NCBI RefSeq assembly: GCF_015351395.1
Contig: NZ_JADKPV010000003.1
Location: 124,001 to 188,000, forward strand
From: Savagea serpentis
GTDB taxonomy: Bacteria; Bacillota; Bacilli; Bacillales_A; Planococcaceae
Length of the DNA stretch: 64,000 bases
Direction of reading: 5' to 3'
Shown here: positions 16,482 through 25,949 of the stretch, piece after piece
Layout: every line of letters starts with the position of its first letter
Position numbering within the stretch: position 1 is the stretch's first letter
Notes under the pieces: generated by a model
Databases searched by the model: none
Told to the model about the DNA's origin: nothing
What the model saw: the letters and a program-made list of their open reading frames with translations, nothing else
Translations under genes and position numbers: made by a program

Positions 16482-17156
16482 TTACTTCACTTCAACCCAG
16501 CCATTTTTAATCGCCATAACGACCGCTTGTGTACGGTCATTGACGTTCATTTTTTGCAAAATGCTTGAAACGTGGTTTTTGACCGTTTTCTCAGAAATAA
16601 ACAATGTCTCTCCGATGACACGGTTACTTTGTCCATCAGTTAATAATTGAAGTACTTCACATTCACGTTTTGTCAATAAGTGTAATGGGCGTCGAATCTC
16701 CGCTTGTTGGAACGAACCTTTATGTTCACGTTCGCTTAGGCGACGAAACTCTTGGACTAAATTATGTGTAATTTTAGGATGTAGATAAGAACCACCATTG
16801 GATACCACTTTAATCGCTTGAATGATTTCAGAAGCATCCATCTCTTTTAACATATACCCGAGCGCTCCTGATTTTAAGGCATGTGTTACATATGACTCAT
16901 CGTCGTGAATCGAGAGCATGATCACTTTCGCATCTGGAAACTGCGCAATTAATTGCTCGGTCGCTTCGACTCCATTCATACGTGGCATATTAATATCCAT
17001 TAATACTACATCTGGACGGTGCTCCATATATAAGTCAATAACATCCGTTCCGTCGTCACCTTCTGCAACGACTTCGAATGATTCTTCAAAATCTAAAATA
17101 CGTTTTACGCCTTCTCTAAACAGTTGGTGGTCATCAACTATTAAAATCGTCGTCAT
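16482..17156 (-). CDS. degU: response regulator DegU
   Basis: A 224-aa NarL/LuxR-family regulator. The receiver domain has Asp8-Asp9 and phospho-acceptor Asp54 ([11 protein letters not shown]); the C-terminal LuxR helix-turn-helix ([12 protein letters not shown] to [11 protein letters not shown], about 155-205) binds DNA. ATG 17156 is seven bases from GGAGGG. In Bacillus DegU controls exoenzymes, biofilm, motility and, unphosphorylated, helps ComK bind its own promoter, relevant because two ComK-like genes are in this window. Paired with degS upstream, as in B. subtilis. Confidence 0.95.
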   Translation of the reverse strand: MTTILIVDDHQLFREGVKRILDFEESFEVVAEGDDGTDVIDLYMEHRPDVVLMDINMPRMNGVEATEQLIAQFPDAKVIMLSIHDDESYVTHALKSGALGYMLKEMDASEIIQAIKVVSNGGSYLHPKITHNLVQEFRRLSEREHKGSFQQAEIRRPLHLLTKRECEVLQLLTDGQSNRVIGETLFISEKTVKNHVSSILQKMNVNDRTQAVVMAIKNGWVEVK

Positions 17157-17183
17157 GTTGTTTCCCTCCATTATTCTCATTCT

Positions 17184-18350
17184 CTAATCTCTTTTATCAA
17201 TCGTCTCTTTCTCAATCGGGATTTGGATAAATACTGTCGTCCCTTCTCCGATTTTTGAATCAATGCGAATGTTCCCTTTTAATAACTCTATTCTCTCATG
17301 CATTCCGATTAAACCAAATGTTTTATCTTTTATCTCTTCTTTGGCAAATCCTTTCCCATTATCCTTAACGACAATATTCATTGTATCACGAAGCCATTCG
17401 AGTTTCACCCAAATATCCCTTGCTTTCGCATGTTTTAGCGCATTAGAAACAGACTCTTGTATAAGTCTAAAGACTGATGCTTCAAGATTCGAATCGAATC
17501 TTTTATCTGGACCTTTCGACATAAAATGGATGTCGACCCCTTCATGATAACTCATCGTCTTTTTTAAATACTTTTGTAATGTAGGAACGAGCCCTAAGTC
17601 ATCGAGTGCCATCGGACGGAGATCATATATAATTCTCCTTACTTCAGACAAGGCTTCTCTCGCAAGTTCTCGCAGTTCTTTCAGCTCTTTTATGACGTTT
17701 TCGTCCGTTTTTGGGTTGCACATTTGCTCAATTAATCCTGTTCGTAACGAAACATTCGCTAACAATTGAGCAGGTCCGTCGTGAATTTCTCGAGACAACC
17801 TTTTTCGCTCTTCTTCTTGTGTTTGAATGATTTTTATCGCAAACTCTTGTCGTTGGCGCGCTGTTTCTAATGCAGGTCCTACTTCCTTTAAATCACTCAT
17901 TAAATACGTCAAAACTGTCGACACTTGATTAGCTAATAGATCTGCTCGTTCAATCGTCTTCAACAAATCGACAAGGCGTCGTTCTAAATCATCTCGACGT
18001 TTCCTTAATTGCTTTTCTTCCAGGCGATTAATCGATAGTTGAACGACGAGGTCATTCGCTACTTCATACGCCCGTTTTAATTCATTTTCTGAAAATTTCT
18101 CAAAGTGCTTTGATACTTCAGCTAGACGTTGGCGTGATTTATGCGTCAAGTCTTCCAGCTCATCTCCACGATGAATAATCTTCTCTGTCTCACGCTGTAC
18201 TTCTTCTAATTCTTGTTTTAATTCTTCATAATTTTTACGGGTTTGTTCGCTAATTGAAAAAATATCTTTCTTCGAGTTGTCCATTACTTTTAACATGTTC
18301 TGAAAGACAGATTCTAACCGTTGAACATCTATATTTCTTTCATTTGACAT
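17184..18350 (-). CDS. degS: sensor histidine kinase DegS
   Basis: A 388-aa soluble kinase of the HisKA_3 class. A long coiled coil (residues 25-150) replaces any membrane segment; the phospho-acceptor is His190 in RLSREIHDGPAQ, and the HATPase domain with DNGKGF and GLIGMHER lies at 280-380. ATG 18350 follows GAGGAAAGG, and the resulting length equals DegS of B. subtilis (385 aa). It phosphorylates DegU, encoded 27 bases downstream. The first 50 bases of a longer reading lack a ribosome site. Confidence 0.95.
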   Translation of the reverse strand: MSNERNIDVQRLESVFQNMLKVMDNSKKDIFSISEQTRKNYEELKQELEEVQRETEKIIHRGDELEDLTHKSRQRLAEVSKHFEKFSENELKRAYEVANDLVVQLSINRLEEKQLRKRRDDLERRLVDLLKTIERADLLANQVSTVLTYLMSDLKEVGPALETARQRQEFAIKIIQTQEEERKRLSREIHDGPAQLLANVSLRTGLIEQMCNPKTDENVIKELKELRELAREALSEVRRIIYDLRPMALDDLGLVPTLQKYLKKTMSYHEGVDIHFMSKGPDKRFDSNLEASVFRLIQESVSNALKHAKARDIWVKLEWLRDTMNIVVKDNGKGFAKEEIKDKTFGLIGMHERIELLKGNIRIDSKIGEGTTVFIQIPIEKETIDKRD

Positions 18351-18508
18351 ACCTTTCCTCCAAATCTCTCCCTCTTTTGTGGCGATAAGCTGAAGATGTT
18401 GCAAGTCACACGAATTCCTTATACACTTTTAGTTAATTATACCATTTCTACATACGCGTCATAGCGGTTTCAACATTACGTTTATATTACAGAAAGCGGA
18501 GGATTCCA

Positions 18509-19144
18509 ATGAGAGACAATTACTATACAATCAAAGAATATGGCACAGATGAAATTATTATACAAAAATCTAGATTCATCGCTTATGTGAGCCGTGTCGA
18601 GACGGAAGAGGAAGCGAATGAATTTATCGATTCCATCAAGAAAAAACATTACGACGCTACCCATAACTGTTCCGCTTATGTCGTCGGTCCAAAGCAGCGT
18701 TTCCAAAAAGCGAACGACGATGGAGAACCTTCTGGCACAGCAGGCGTCCCTATTCTTGAAGTACTATTAAAACAAAATTTAGAAGACACGGCAGTCGTCA
18801 TTACCCGTTACTTCGGAGGAATCAAACTAGGTAGCGGTGGCCTAATTCGTGCCTATGGACAATCAACTACCGTCGGAATCGAAGCTGCTGGAGTCGTCTT
18901 GCGCAAAAAATTTCATCTTATGACTGTAAACATTGATTACACATGGCTCGGCAAAATCGAAAATGAAGTGAGACAATCGAAGTATGCCTTAAAAGAAATT
19001 GTCTACCTCGATGACGTTCAACTTCAAATTTATGTCGATCCACAAGAGGAAAATGAATTCACTGAGTGGATAACGAATATGACGAGCGGCCAAGCAAAAA
19101 TCGAAATTGCTGAAACTTTGTTTTTAGAGCTACCTCGAGCGTAA
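18509..19144 (+). CDS. yvyE: YvyE/YigZ (IMPACT) family protein
   Basis: A 211-aa protein with the UPF0029/IMPACT N-terminal domain (residues 15-125; KKHYDATHNCSAYVVG, DDGEPSGTAG and RYFGGIKLGSGGLIRAYG motifs) and a C-terminal DUF1949-like ferredoxin-fold domain. The yeast and human relatives affect translation regulation through Gcn1; the bacterial role is unclear. GGAGG is eight bases before the ATG. Its position between degSU and the LCP/tagO genes is that of yvyE in B. subtilis. Confidence 0.93.
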   Translation: MRDNYYTIKEYGTDEIIIQKSRFIAYVSRVETEEEANEFIDSIKKKHYDATHNCSAYVVGPKQRFQKANDDGEPSGTAGVPILEVLLKQNLEDTAVVITRYFGGIKLGSGGLIRAYGQSTTVGIEAAGVVLRKKFHLMTVNIDYTWLGKIENEVRQSKYALKEIVYLDDVQLQIYVDPQEENEFTEWITNMTSGQAKIEIAETLFLELPRA

Positions 19145-19290
19145 CGACGTTTAAGAAAATGTTCGTTTCACTTTTTATAAAAAAAGAAGTATAATATTCA
19201 AAGTATATTCGAATTACGTATACTATTCGACTCATTTTTAATCATTACGTCTTAACGAATCTCAACTCAATACTATGAAGGAGGAGAAAA

Positions 19291-20322
19291 GTGAAACGGA
19301 CAGATTTTCAACAACAACAACGCTCAAAGAAACGGAAAACGAATACATTAAAAATCACTTTATTACTTTTTTCTGCTCTCTTTTTTGTCGTTGTTCTCTA
19401 TTTTGCCAATCTATATCACAAAGCTCAGATCGCTGCTGACACTGCGTTTGAAGCGATTGAAGATCGACCATCATCGGCAATATCTCGTGAAGAGAAAGTA
19501 CAACCAGCTAAAGACAATGTCTCTATTTTATTGCTCGGCATTGATGATAGCGAAGCAAGACAGCAAGGTGAGTCAAACAGTCGTACAGATGCCATCATGC
19601 TTGCCACGCTCAATCCAAAAGAACGCTCTGTCAACTTAGTGAGTATTCCGCGAGACTCGTATGTATACATACCTGAAATCGGAAAGCGTGATAAAATCGC
19701 TCATGCGTATCAATACGGTGGGGTTCGTTCAACCGTTGAAACGGTTGAAGAATTACTAGAAATTCCGATTGATTATTATATTCGCATGAACTTCAATGCT
19801 TTTATCGATGTTGTCGATGAACTCGGTGGCATTACAGTTGAAGTGCCATACGAACGTATTGAGAAGGATGAAAACGACGGCAATAATATTCATCTTCAAC
19901 CAGGCATACAAACACTCGATGGTCGACACGCTCTCGCTCTAGCACGTACCCGTAAGCTAGATAGCGATGTCGATCGTGGTAAAAGACAACAAATGATTGT
20001 GCAAGCAATGGTCGACAAAGCGTTAGAAGCGTCTTCCTTTTTTAAATATGGCAATGTCATTGAAGCAATCGGCAACAACATGAAAACAAATATGACATTT
20101 CGTGAGATGCTTTCATTCCTCGAATACGGTAAAGGTGGTTTACCACGAGTAGACAACCATGTATTAGAAGGGGAAGATGATTGGACATACGGATACTATT
20201 ACACCATCGATGAAGAAAACCTCGCCGACTTAAAATTTATTTTGCAAAGACATTTAAAATTACGCTCTCCATCTACTTCATCGACATTATCAACCGCAAT
20301 TTCAAATACAAATGACAGTTAA
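19291..20322 (+). CDS. LytR-CpsA-Psr (LCP) family wall-polymer transferase
   Basis: A 343-aa membrane-anchored LCP protein: basic N terminus, one transmembrane helix at about residues 21-41, then the extracellular LCP domain (about 95-250) with the NSRTDAIMLATL and VSIPRDSYVYIP motifs, including the conserved Asp and Arg residues that bind the polyprenyl pyrophosphate. It moves wall teichoic acid or a similar polymer from its lipid carrier onto peptidoglycan. The start is GTG after AAGGAGGAG. Next to tagO, which begins teichoic acid linkage-unit synthesis, like lytR/tagU in B. subtilis. Confidence 0.92.
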   Translation: MKRTDFQQQQRSKKRKTNTLKITLLLFSALFFVVVLYFANLYHKAQIAADTAFEAIEDRPSSAISREEKVQPAKDNVSILLLGIDDSEARQQGESNSRTDAIMLATLNPKERSVNLVSIPRDSYVYIPEIGKRDKIAHAYQYGGVRSTVETVEELLEIPIDYYIRMNFNAFIDVVDELGGITVEVPYERIEKDENDGNNIHLQPGIQTLDGRHALALARTRKLDSDVDRGKRQQMIVQAMVDKALEASSFFKYGNVIEAIGNNMKTNMTFREMLSFLEYGKGGLPRVDNHVLEGEDDWTYGYYYTIDEENLADLKFILQRHLKLRSPSTSSTLSTAISNTNDS

Positions 20323-20340
20323 TTTAAATACAACTGCTAA

Positions 20341-20384
20341 AAAACCTCCGAAAAGGCTTTAAATCCAAGCTTTTCGGAGGTTTT
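20341..20384. terminator. bidirectional terminator between the LCP gene and tagO
   Basis: AAAACCTCCGAAAAG pairs with CTTTTCGGAGGTTTT; T runs on both sides suit the two convergent genes. Confidence 0.9.
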
Positions 20385-20400
20385 ATTTTTAAGAAATATT

Positions 20401-21441
20401 TTATTTGCCGATACTTCGAACAAATGTAATGAGTGGTTTGTAATTCTTTCCAGCCAAACCTAAAATTTCAACGAACAATTCGATGGCAATGAGGATGACA
20501 GAGAGTAATAAAATCGCTCCCCATAATGTCGCTTGAGAGAATAAAATCGCCGCAACTCCGAATAAAATCGCAATCGTATAAATGATCAGCACTGTTTGAC
20601 GATGTGAAAAACCAAAGTCTAGCAAACAATGGTGTAAATGCGATTTGTCTGGTGCTGAAATCGGTTGTTTCATCCGAATGCGACGCACAATAGCGAAAAA
20701 TGTATCTGAGATTGGAACACCGAGCATAATAATTGGAATAATTAATGAGACAACGGCAATATTTTTAAATCCGGAAAGCGCGAGTACCGAAATCATAAAG
20801 CCTAAAAAGAGCGATCCTGTATCCCCCATGAAAATTTTCGCTGGGTGGAAATTGTAAAATAAAAATCCAAGTGCGCTCGCAGCGAGTACTGCTGCTGTTG
20901 TAGCGACGAATACATCTCCCATAATGACAGCCATAATGGACATCGCGATTAATGCTATAGCCGAAACTCCCGCTGCAAGTCCATCTAACCCATCAATTAA
21001 GTTAATTGCATTCGTAATACCGACGATCCATAAAATCGTGATTGGAATGCTGAACCAGCCGAATTGCAACTCTCCGAAAAACGGTAAGTTAATGAATTGA
21101 ATTTGCAAACCGCCCCAAATGACGACGAGTGCTGATGCAATTTGTCCGAGCATTTTCGCTCGCGGTGTAATATCTAATAAATCATCTAAAAATCCAGTTA
21201 AAATGATGAGTGTCGCTCCTAAAACGATATAGAGCGCATGTTCATCTGTCGGTCTAGAAACGATAAAGCCTACTAAAAAGGCTAAAAAAATCGCCAAACC
21301 TCCAATTCGTGGCATCACGCGAACGTGTACTTTACGATAGTTAGGCTTATCGACCGCTCCAATGCGATAAGCGAAGCGAATGACGAGCGGTGTAAAAATG
21401 AGCGCTCCGATAAAAGCCGTAAGCAAAGCAACGTAAATCAT
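20401..21441 (-). CDS. tagO: undecaprenyl-phosphate GlcNAc-1-phosphate transferase TagO
   Basis: A 346-aa MraY/WecA-family integral membrane enzyme that starts the wall teichoic acid linkage unit by moving GlcNAc-1-phosphate to undecaprenyl phosphate. About ten hydrophobic segments are seen. Motifs in order: FLDDLLDITPRAK (catalytic Asp pair, about 86-98), NLIDGLDGLAAG (about 150), FMGDTGSLFLGF (about 210) and the cytosolic SHLHHCLLD loop. ATG 21441 is six bases from GAGGAGG. Regulation not visible. Divergent from secA2. Confidence 0.93.
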   Translation of the reverse strand: MIYVALLTAFIGALIFTPLVIRFAYRIGAVDKPNYRKVHVRVMPRIGGLAIFLAFLVGFIVSRPTDEHALYIVLGATLIILTGFLDDLLDITPRAKMLGQIASALVVIWGGLQIQFINLPFFGELQFGWFSIPITILWIVGITNAINLIDGLDGLAAGVSAIALIAMSIMAVIMGDVFVATTAAVLAASALGFLFYNFHPAKIFMGDTGSLFLGFMISVLALSGFKNIAVVSLIIPIIMLGVPISDTFFAIVRRIRMKQPISAPDKSHLHHCLLDFGFSHRQTVLIIYTIAILFGVAAILFSQATLWGAILLLSVILIAIELFVEILGLAGKNYKPLITFVRSIGK

Positions 21442-21706
21442 GTTCTTCCTCCTCATAATCCTTCTCTTCTATTTTGATACGAAGACATAATCATCCATTT
21501 TATTTTTTATCATTATAGCATATTCACGAGACTTTTAACCATCTAAACATTATTCAGTTGTCATCTCGACAATTATAGACGTTTCCTTTTTACAAAAGTT
21601 TCATTTCCCACTGAAAGTCTTTCTATACAAAAAGTAGTCTTTCTTGCCATAGTTTGATAAAATTAAAGAGATATCCATTGCGGATTTAAAAGGAGCTAAT
21701 GAATCG

Positions 21707-24070
21707 ATGTTATCTTTTATTAAAAATTTATTTAATGCTGATGTGAAGCAACTTCGTCAGTATCATAAAATCGTCGACAAAATCAATCACTTAGAAAGCA
21801 AGTATGAACCTTTAACAGATGCTCAACTGCGTTTAAAAACAGCTGAATTCAAACAACAGCTCGCAGATGGCGCTACAATTCAATCCATTATTCCTGACGC
21901 ATTTGCTGTCGTACGTGAAGCTTCCAAACGTGTACTCGGCATGCGTCATTTTGACGTTCAGTTAATCGGTGGACTCGCCTTAACTGAAGGAAATATAGCT
22001 GAAATGCCAACAGGAGAAGGAAAAACGCTCGTTGCTTCTCTCCCCTCATACGTCCGCGCACTTGAAGGGAAAGGCGTTCACGTCATCACAGTAAATGACT
22101 ACCTCGCCAATCGAGACTATGATCAAATCGGACAAATCCATCGCTTCCTTGACTTAACAGTCGGTCTAAACATCCCAATGATGGAAGCGGATGAGAAAAA
22201 ACAAGCGTATGAAGCGGATATTACATATGGTGTCGGTACAGAGTTCGGATTCGACTACTTGCGTGACAACATGGCGCAAGATATTGCAGACCGCGTACAA
22301 CGTCCATATCACTTTGCCATCATTGACGAAGTAGACAGCGTACTTATTGACGAAGCGAAAACTCCACTCATCATCGCGGGAAAAATGGCAGCAGACGCAG
22401 ATTTACACCACGTTGCCGCAATGCTCGCACGACGTTTTAAACGCAAAGAAGATTTCGATTTTGACGACTTGACGAAAGCAGTTAGCTTAACGGATCAAGG
22501 GATTGAAAAAGTTGAAGCGGCCTTTGGAATCGATAACTTATATGACTTAAATCACCAAACTTTATATCACTATGTCATCCAAGCAGTACGTGCCCATGTT
22601 ATCTTCAAAAAAGATGTCGATTACATTATAAAAGAGGGCAAAATCGAACTCGTCGACATGTTTACAGGTCGTATTTTAGAAGGTCGAACATTATCTGACG
22701 GACTTCATCAAGCCATTGAAGCAAAAGAAAAAGTCGAAATTACAGAAGAAAACAAAGCGCAAGCACAAGTGACGATTCAAAACTACTTCCGCATGTACCC
22801 ACACTTAAGTGGAATGACAGGTACGGCGAAGACGGAAGAGAAGGAATTTTTAGAGGTGTACGGTATGCGCGTCGTTCAAATTCCGACAAACCGCCCAAAA
22901 CGTCGAATTGACCACCCAGACAAAGTATTCTTAACGACGAAACAAAAATACGAAGCGATGGCAAATGAAGTAGAAAAGCGTCATAAAACGGGGCAACCAA
23001 TTCTCGTCGGAACGACTTCTATTTTACAGTCAGAGGAAGTGGCGAAATATCTCGACAAAAAGAAATTGAAATACAACTTACTGAATGCGAAAAGTGTCGA
23101 ACAAGAAGTATTTTTAATTTCCCAAGCGGGACAACTCGGTCATATTACGGTCGCAACGAATATGGCAGGTCGCGGAACGGATATCCAACTTGGAGAAGGC
23201 GCACACGATGCGGGTGGACTCTTTGTACTCGGCACAGAAAAACACGAAAGCCGACGAATTGATAATCAATTGCGCGGTCGCTCCGGACGCCAAGGAGACC
23301 CTGGTGAAACACAGTTCTTCCTCTCTCTCGAAGACGACATGTACGTTCGCTTCGCAAAAGAAGATGTGGAGAAATTCCAAGCGAAAGTGAAAACAGACGA
23401 AAACGGTTTAATTTTAAATGAAGACATCCATGAATTAACGGAACGTACGCAACGTATCGTAGAAGGGTCACACTTCTCAATGCGTGAATACAACTTGAAA
23501 TTAGACGATGTCATCAATGACCAGCGTGAAGTAATTTACGATTTGCGTAACCGTGTGATCGCACGAGAAGGTCTCGTCGAATTGTTGACAACGATGGTGA
23601 AAGAAGCTTCAGATTTTGTCATCTATGACAGTTGTCCAGACGACGAAATTCCAGAGAACTATGATTACGAACGCATTCAACAAACGATGAATGGTCTCTT
23701 GCTCGAACCGATTGAACTCGAGCATCCCGTTGAAAACCGTCAAGAAATTTTTGATTTGTATAAGCAGCCAGTGGAAGATTTAATTACCTTCATCGAAAAC
23801 TTTGAAACGAATGAACGGGTCTTAGATATGATTCCACAAGTAATGTTGCAACATATCGACTACATGTGGGTGAAGCATTTAGAAGTGATGACACGTCTCA
23901 AAGAAGGTATTGGATTGCGTTCTTACGGTCAAGAAGATCCGATGCGTATTTATCAACGTGAAGGATTACAATTATTTGCGAACGCGTTCCAAGAAGTACG
24001 ACGTAATATCGCAACAGATACGACGAATTTCATGAAAGAAATTCATACATTACAGGAGGCGAATCAATAA
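21707..24070 (+). CDS. secA2: accessory secretion ATPase SecA2 (S-layer type)
   Basis: A 787-aa SecA motor protein. Walker A MPTGEGKT is at residues 100-107, the DEAD-type DEVDSVLIDEAKTPL segment near 208, and helicase motifs GMTGTA, MAGRGTDIQLG and QLRGRSGRQGDPG follow. It is some 50 residues shorter than housekeeping SecA and ends without the Cys-rich SEC-C zinc motif. Together with the downstream slaP gene this identifies the SecA2 described in B. anthracis, which exports S-layer proteins. The start codon of slaP overlaps the stop by one base (TAATG). Confidence 0.92.
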   Translation: MLSFIKNLFNADVKQLRQYHKIVDKINHLESKYEPLTDAQLRLKTAEFKQQLADGATIQSIIPDAFAVVREASKRVLGMRHFDVQLIGGLALTEGNIAEMPTGEGKTLVASLPSYVRALEGKGVHVITVNDYLANRDYDQIGQIHRFLDLTVGLNIPMMEADEKKQAYEADITYGVGTEFGFDYLRDNMAQDIADRVQRPYHFAIIDEVDSVLIDEAKTPLIIAGKMAADADLHHVAAMLARRFKRKEDFDFDDLTKAVSLTDQGIEKVEAAFGIDNLYDLNHQTLYHYVIQAVRAHVIFKKDVDYIIKEGKIELVDMFTGRILEGRTLSDGLHQAIEAKEKVEITEENKAQAQVTIQNYFRMYPHLSGMTGTAKTEEKEFLEVYGMRVVQIPTNRPKRRIDHPDKVFLTTKQKYEAMANEVEKRHKTGQPILVGTTSILQSEEVAKYLDKKKLKYNLLNAKSVEQEVFLISQAGQLGHITVATNMAGRGTDIQLGEGAHDAGGLFVLGTEKHESRRIDNQLRGRSGRQGDPGETQFFLSLEDDMYVRFAKEDVEKFQAKVKTDENGLILNEDIHELTERTQRIVEGSHFSMREYNLKLDDVINDQREVIYDLRNRVIAREGLVELLTTMVKEASDFVIYDSCPDDEIPENYDYERIQQTMNGLLLEPIELEHPVENRQEIFDLYKQPVEDLITFIENFETNERVLDMIPQVMLQHIDYMWVKHLEVMTRLKEGIGLRSYGQEDPMRIYQREGLQLFANAFQEVRRNIATDTTNFMKEIHTLQEANQ

Positions 24071-24990
24071 TGAAATTGTTTAATTTTTTCAAGAAGACGG
24101 AAGTAAAAGGGAAAGAACGTGCGATTGAATCGTACGAATTACTCGCGAATAAAAGTGAAGAAAAAAACGCACAAACGGAAGATATTACGACGAAATTATC
24201 TTTGCATGAAAGCTGGAACATTAGCCAGGAGCAAATGTACGTATTCCGTTTCTTAGCAAACGAACTTCAACCTTTAAAGCCGAACCAACTTTCTTTATCG
24301 GGTATCGATATGGAACGTGATGGCGACAACAACTTACTCGTCAAATCATTTTTACGTTCTACTGTAACGGAATCTGTACGACTTCAAGAAGTGGAGCTCG
24401 TCCTCTTCGACAAAGAAGGTAAAATTGCTGCCGCTCAAAAATTCGATCTTGAAGAGCTCGGCTACTTACCTCCGAATACAGCACGCCCTTGGGTATTCGT
24501 CTTTGATGCAGCAAATATTAAATTAGAAGAAGGCATTTTAGAAGATGGTTGGTCCCTTGCTTTCAATATTGAGTCGATGCGTGAGCATATGTTAGACCTT
24601 GAGCCATCATGGAAAGAAAATTTAACGAAAGAACAAATTACGATGCTCGAAGACCTCGTCAAACAAATGCCAGAGTTAAAAGACAAAGAAGTGAACTTCA
24701 CAGGTTTCCAAGTCGCATTTCAAGATGATGGTGGACTCGTTGCTTCCGTGTTTATCCGTAACGGTAACACACGCGCGATGAACGTTGAACAACTCCCAAT
24801 TGAAATCGTCGATGCTGCTGGTGATATCGTAGCGAAAGGTAGCTTCGAATTGCCACCACTCGAAGTAAAAGCAAACTCGACAAAGCCATGGACATTCATC
24901 TTCCCAGAACAGCTCGTTCAGAAAAAAGATGCAGACTTCTCACGCTGGGTAGCAAGAATTCCGAGCGATGCAGAAACAAATATTCAATAA
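24070..24990 (+). CDS. slaP: accessory Sec system S-layer assembly protein SlaP
   Basis: A 306-aa protein with no signal peptide or membrane helix. After a Lys/Glu-rich N terminus it has two similar strand-rich halves (FRFLANELQPLKPNQLSLSG at about 58 and VNFTGFQVAFQDDGGLVASV at about 214), each followed by an acidic-sequence and a KPWTFIF or RPWVFVF motif. That internal duplication and the coupling to secA2 match SlaP, which B. anthracis needs with SecA2 for S-layer export. No S-layer gene is in the window. Confidence 0.85.
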   Translation: MKLFNFFKKTEVKGKERAIESYELLANKSEEKNAQTEDITTKLSLHESWNISQEQMYVFRFLANELQPLKPNQLSLSGIDMERDGDNNLLVKSFLRSTVTESVRLQEVELVLFDKEGKIAAAQKFDLEELGYLPPNTARPWVFVFDAANIKLEEGILEDGWSLAFNIESMREHMLDLEPSWKENLTKEQITMLEDLVKQMPELKDKEVNFTGFQVAFQDDGGLVASVFIRNGNTRAMNVEQLPIEIVDAAGDIVAKGSFELPPLEVKANSTKPWTFIFPEQLVQKKDADFSRWVARIPSDAETNIQ

Positions 24991-24991
24991 T

Positions 24992-25033
24992 AAAAACATC
25001 CCGAGCGCTTTTGTAAGCACTCGGGATGTTTTT
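24992..25033. terminator. bidirectional terminator between slaP and nagB
   Basis: AAAAACATCCCGAG pairs with CTCGGGATGTTTTT; it overlaps the nagB stop codon. Confidence 0.9.
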
Positions 25034-25733
25034 ATGCTTGTAAATCTGTAATGACGGTAACATCTGGATGGGTTAATAAATAAGTAATCGTCCAATGTAC
25101 ATCTACTTTACCTTCTAATAATTTCTCTATCGCAGCACGTTTCTTCTCGCCAAATGCGATTAAAATGATGGATTTCGCACGCAAAATCGATTCGATTCCC
25201 ATTGTAAATGCGATATCTGGCATTTTTTCTGCATTATCAAAATATTGACCATTCACGGATAATGTAGAATCTGTTAATTTCGCTACATGCGTGATGGAAT
25301 CAATTGGTGTTTCAGGTTCATTGAACGCAATATGTCCATTCTCCCCCACACCGAGTAACTGTAAATCGAGAGGATGTTCTTGTAACAATTGTTCATAACG
25401 TTCACATTCCTCTTCTGGATCTTCCGCTAAACCATCTGGAATAAATGTTTGTTTAAATGGTTTATGTTGAAATAAATGTTCATTCATAAAATAAGCATAA
25501 CTGTTCGGATTATCTTTTGATAAACCGACGTATTCATCCAAATTAAATGCCGTCACTTCAGAAAAATCGAGTGTTGACTCTACCCAACACTTATAAATTG
25601 GAATCATTGTGCTACCTGTCGCAAGACCAATCGTTTGTAATGTTTCATTTTGTAATTTATTTTTCACATATTCATGCACATATTGTGCTGCTTCACTTTC
25701 ATTGTTCACACGTACTACATTCAACTTTGTCAT
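25032..25733 (-). CDS. nagB: glucosamine-6-phosphate deaminase
   Basis: A 233-aa enzyme converting glucosamine-6-phosphate to fructose-6-phosphate and ammonia. The FNLDEYVGL motif (Asp72 equivalent), LLGVGENGHIAFNEP (catalytic Asp/His/Glu triad region) and GIESILRAKSIILIAFG stretch are typical; length matches the short Bacillus NagB. The ribosome site is weak (GGAAAG about 12 bases upstream). No nagA or nagR neighbour, so regulation probably acts in trans. Confidence 0.93.
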   Translation of the reverse strand: MTKLNVVRVNNESEAAQYVHEYVKNKLQNETLQTIGLATGSTMIPIYKCWVESTLDFSEVTAFNLDEYVGLSKDNPNSYAYFMNEHLFQHKPFKQTFIPDGLAEDPEEECERYEQLLQEHPLDLQLLGVGENGHIAFNEPETPIDSITHVAKLTDSTLSVNGQYFDNAEKMPDIAFTMGIESILRAKSIILIAFGEKKRAAIEKLLEGKVDVHWTITYLLTHPDVTVITDLQA

Positions 25734-25949
25734 TCGTATCTACCGACTTTCCGTTAAAGTTTGTTCCGTTATTATTGTAATTTTAGTTGTTCCACTAGGT
25801 CAACCATTACTACTTACTTTGACGAATTTCCATTAAAAATGTTGCCCAACAAATGACTCATTCCCTTCCTTTTCCCGTTTGAAACTTTGTTATTTTTATA
25901 CATTCGATGTATAATTAAGTAGATTAAACAAAATAATATAAAGGAAGAA

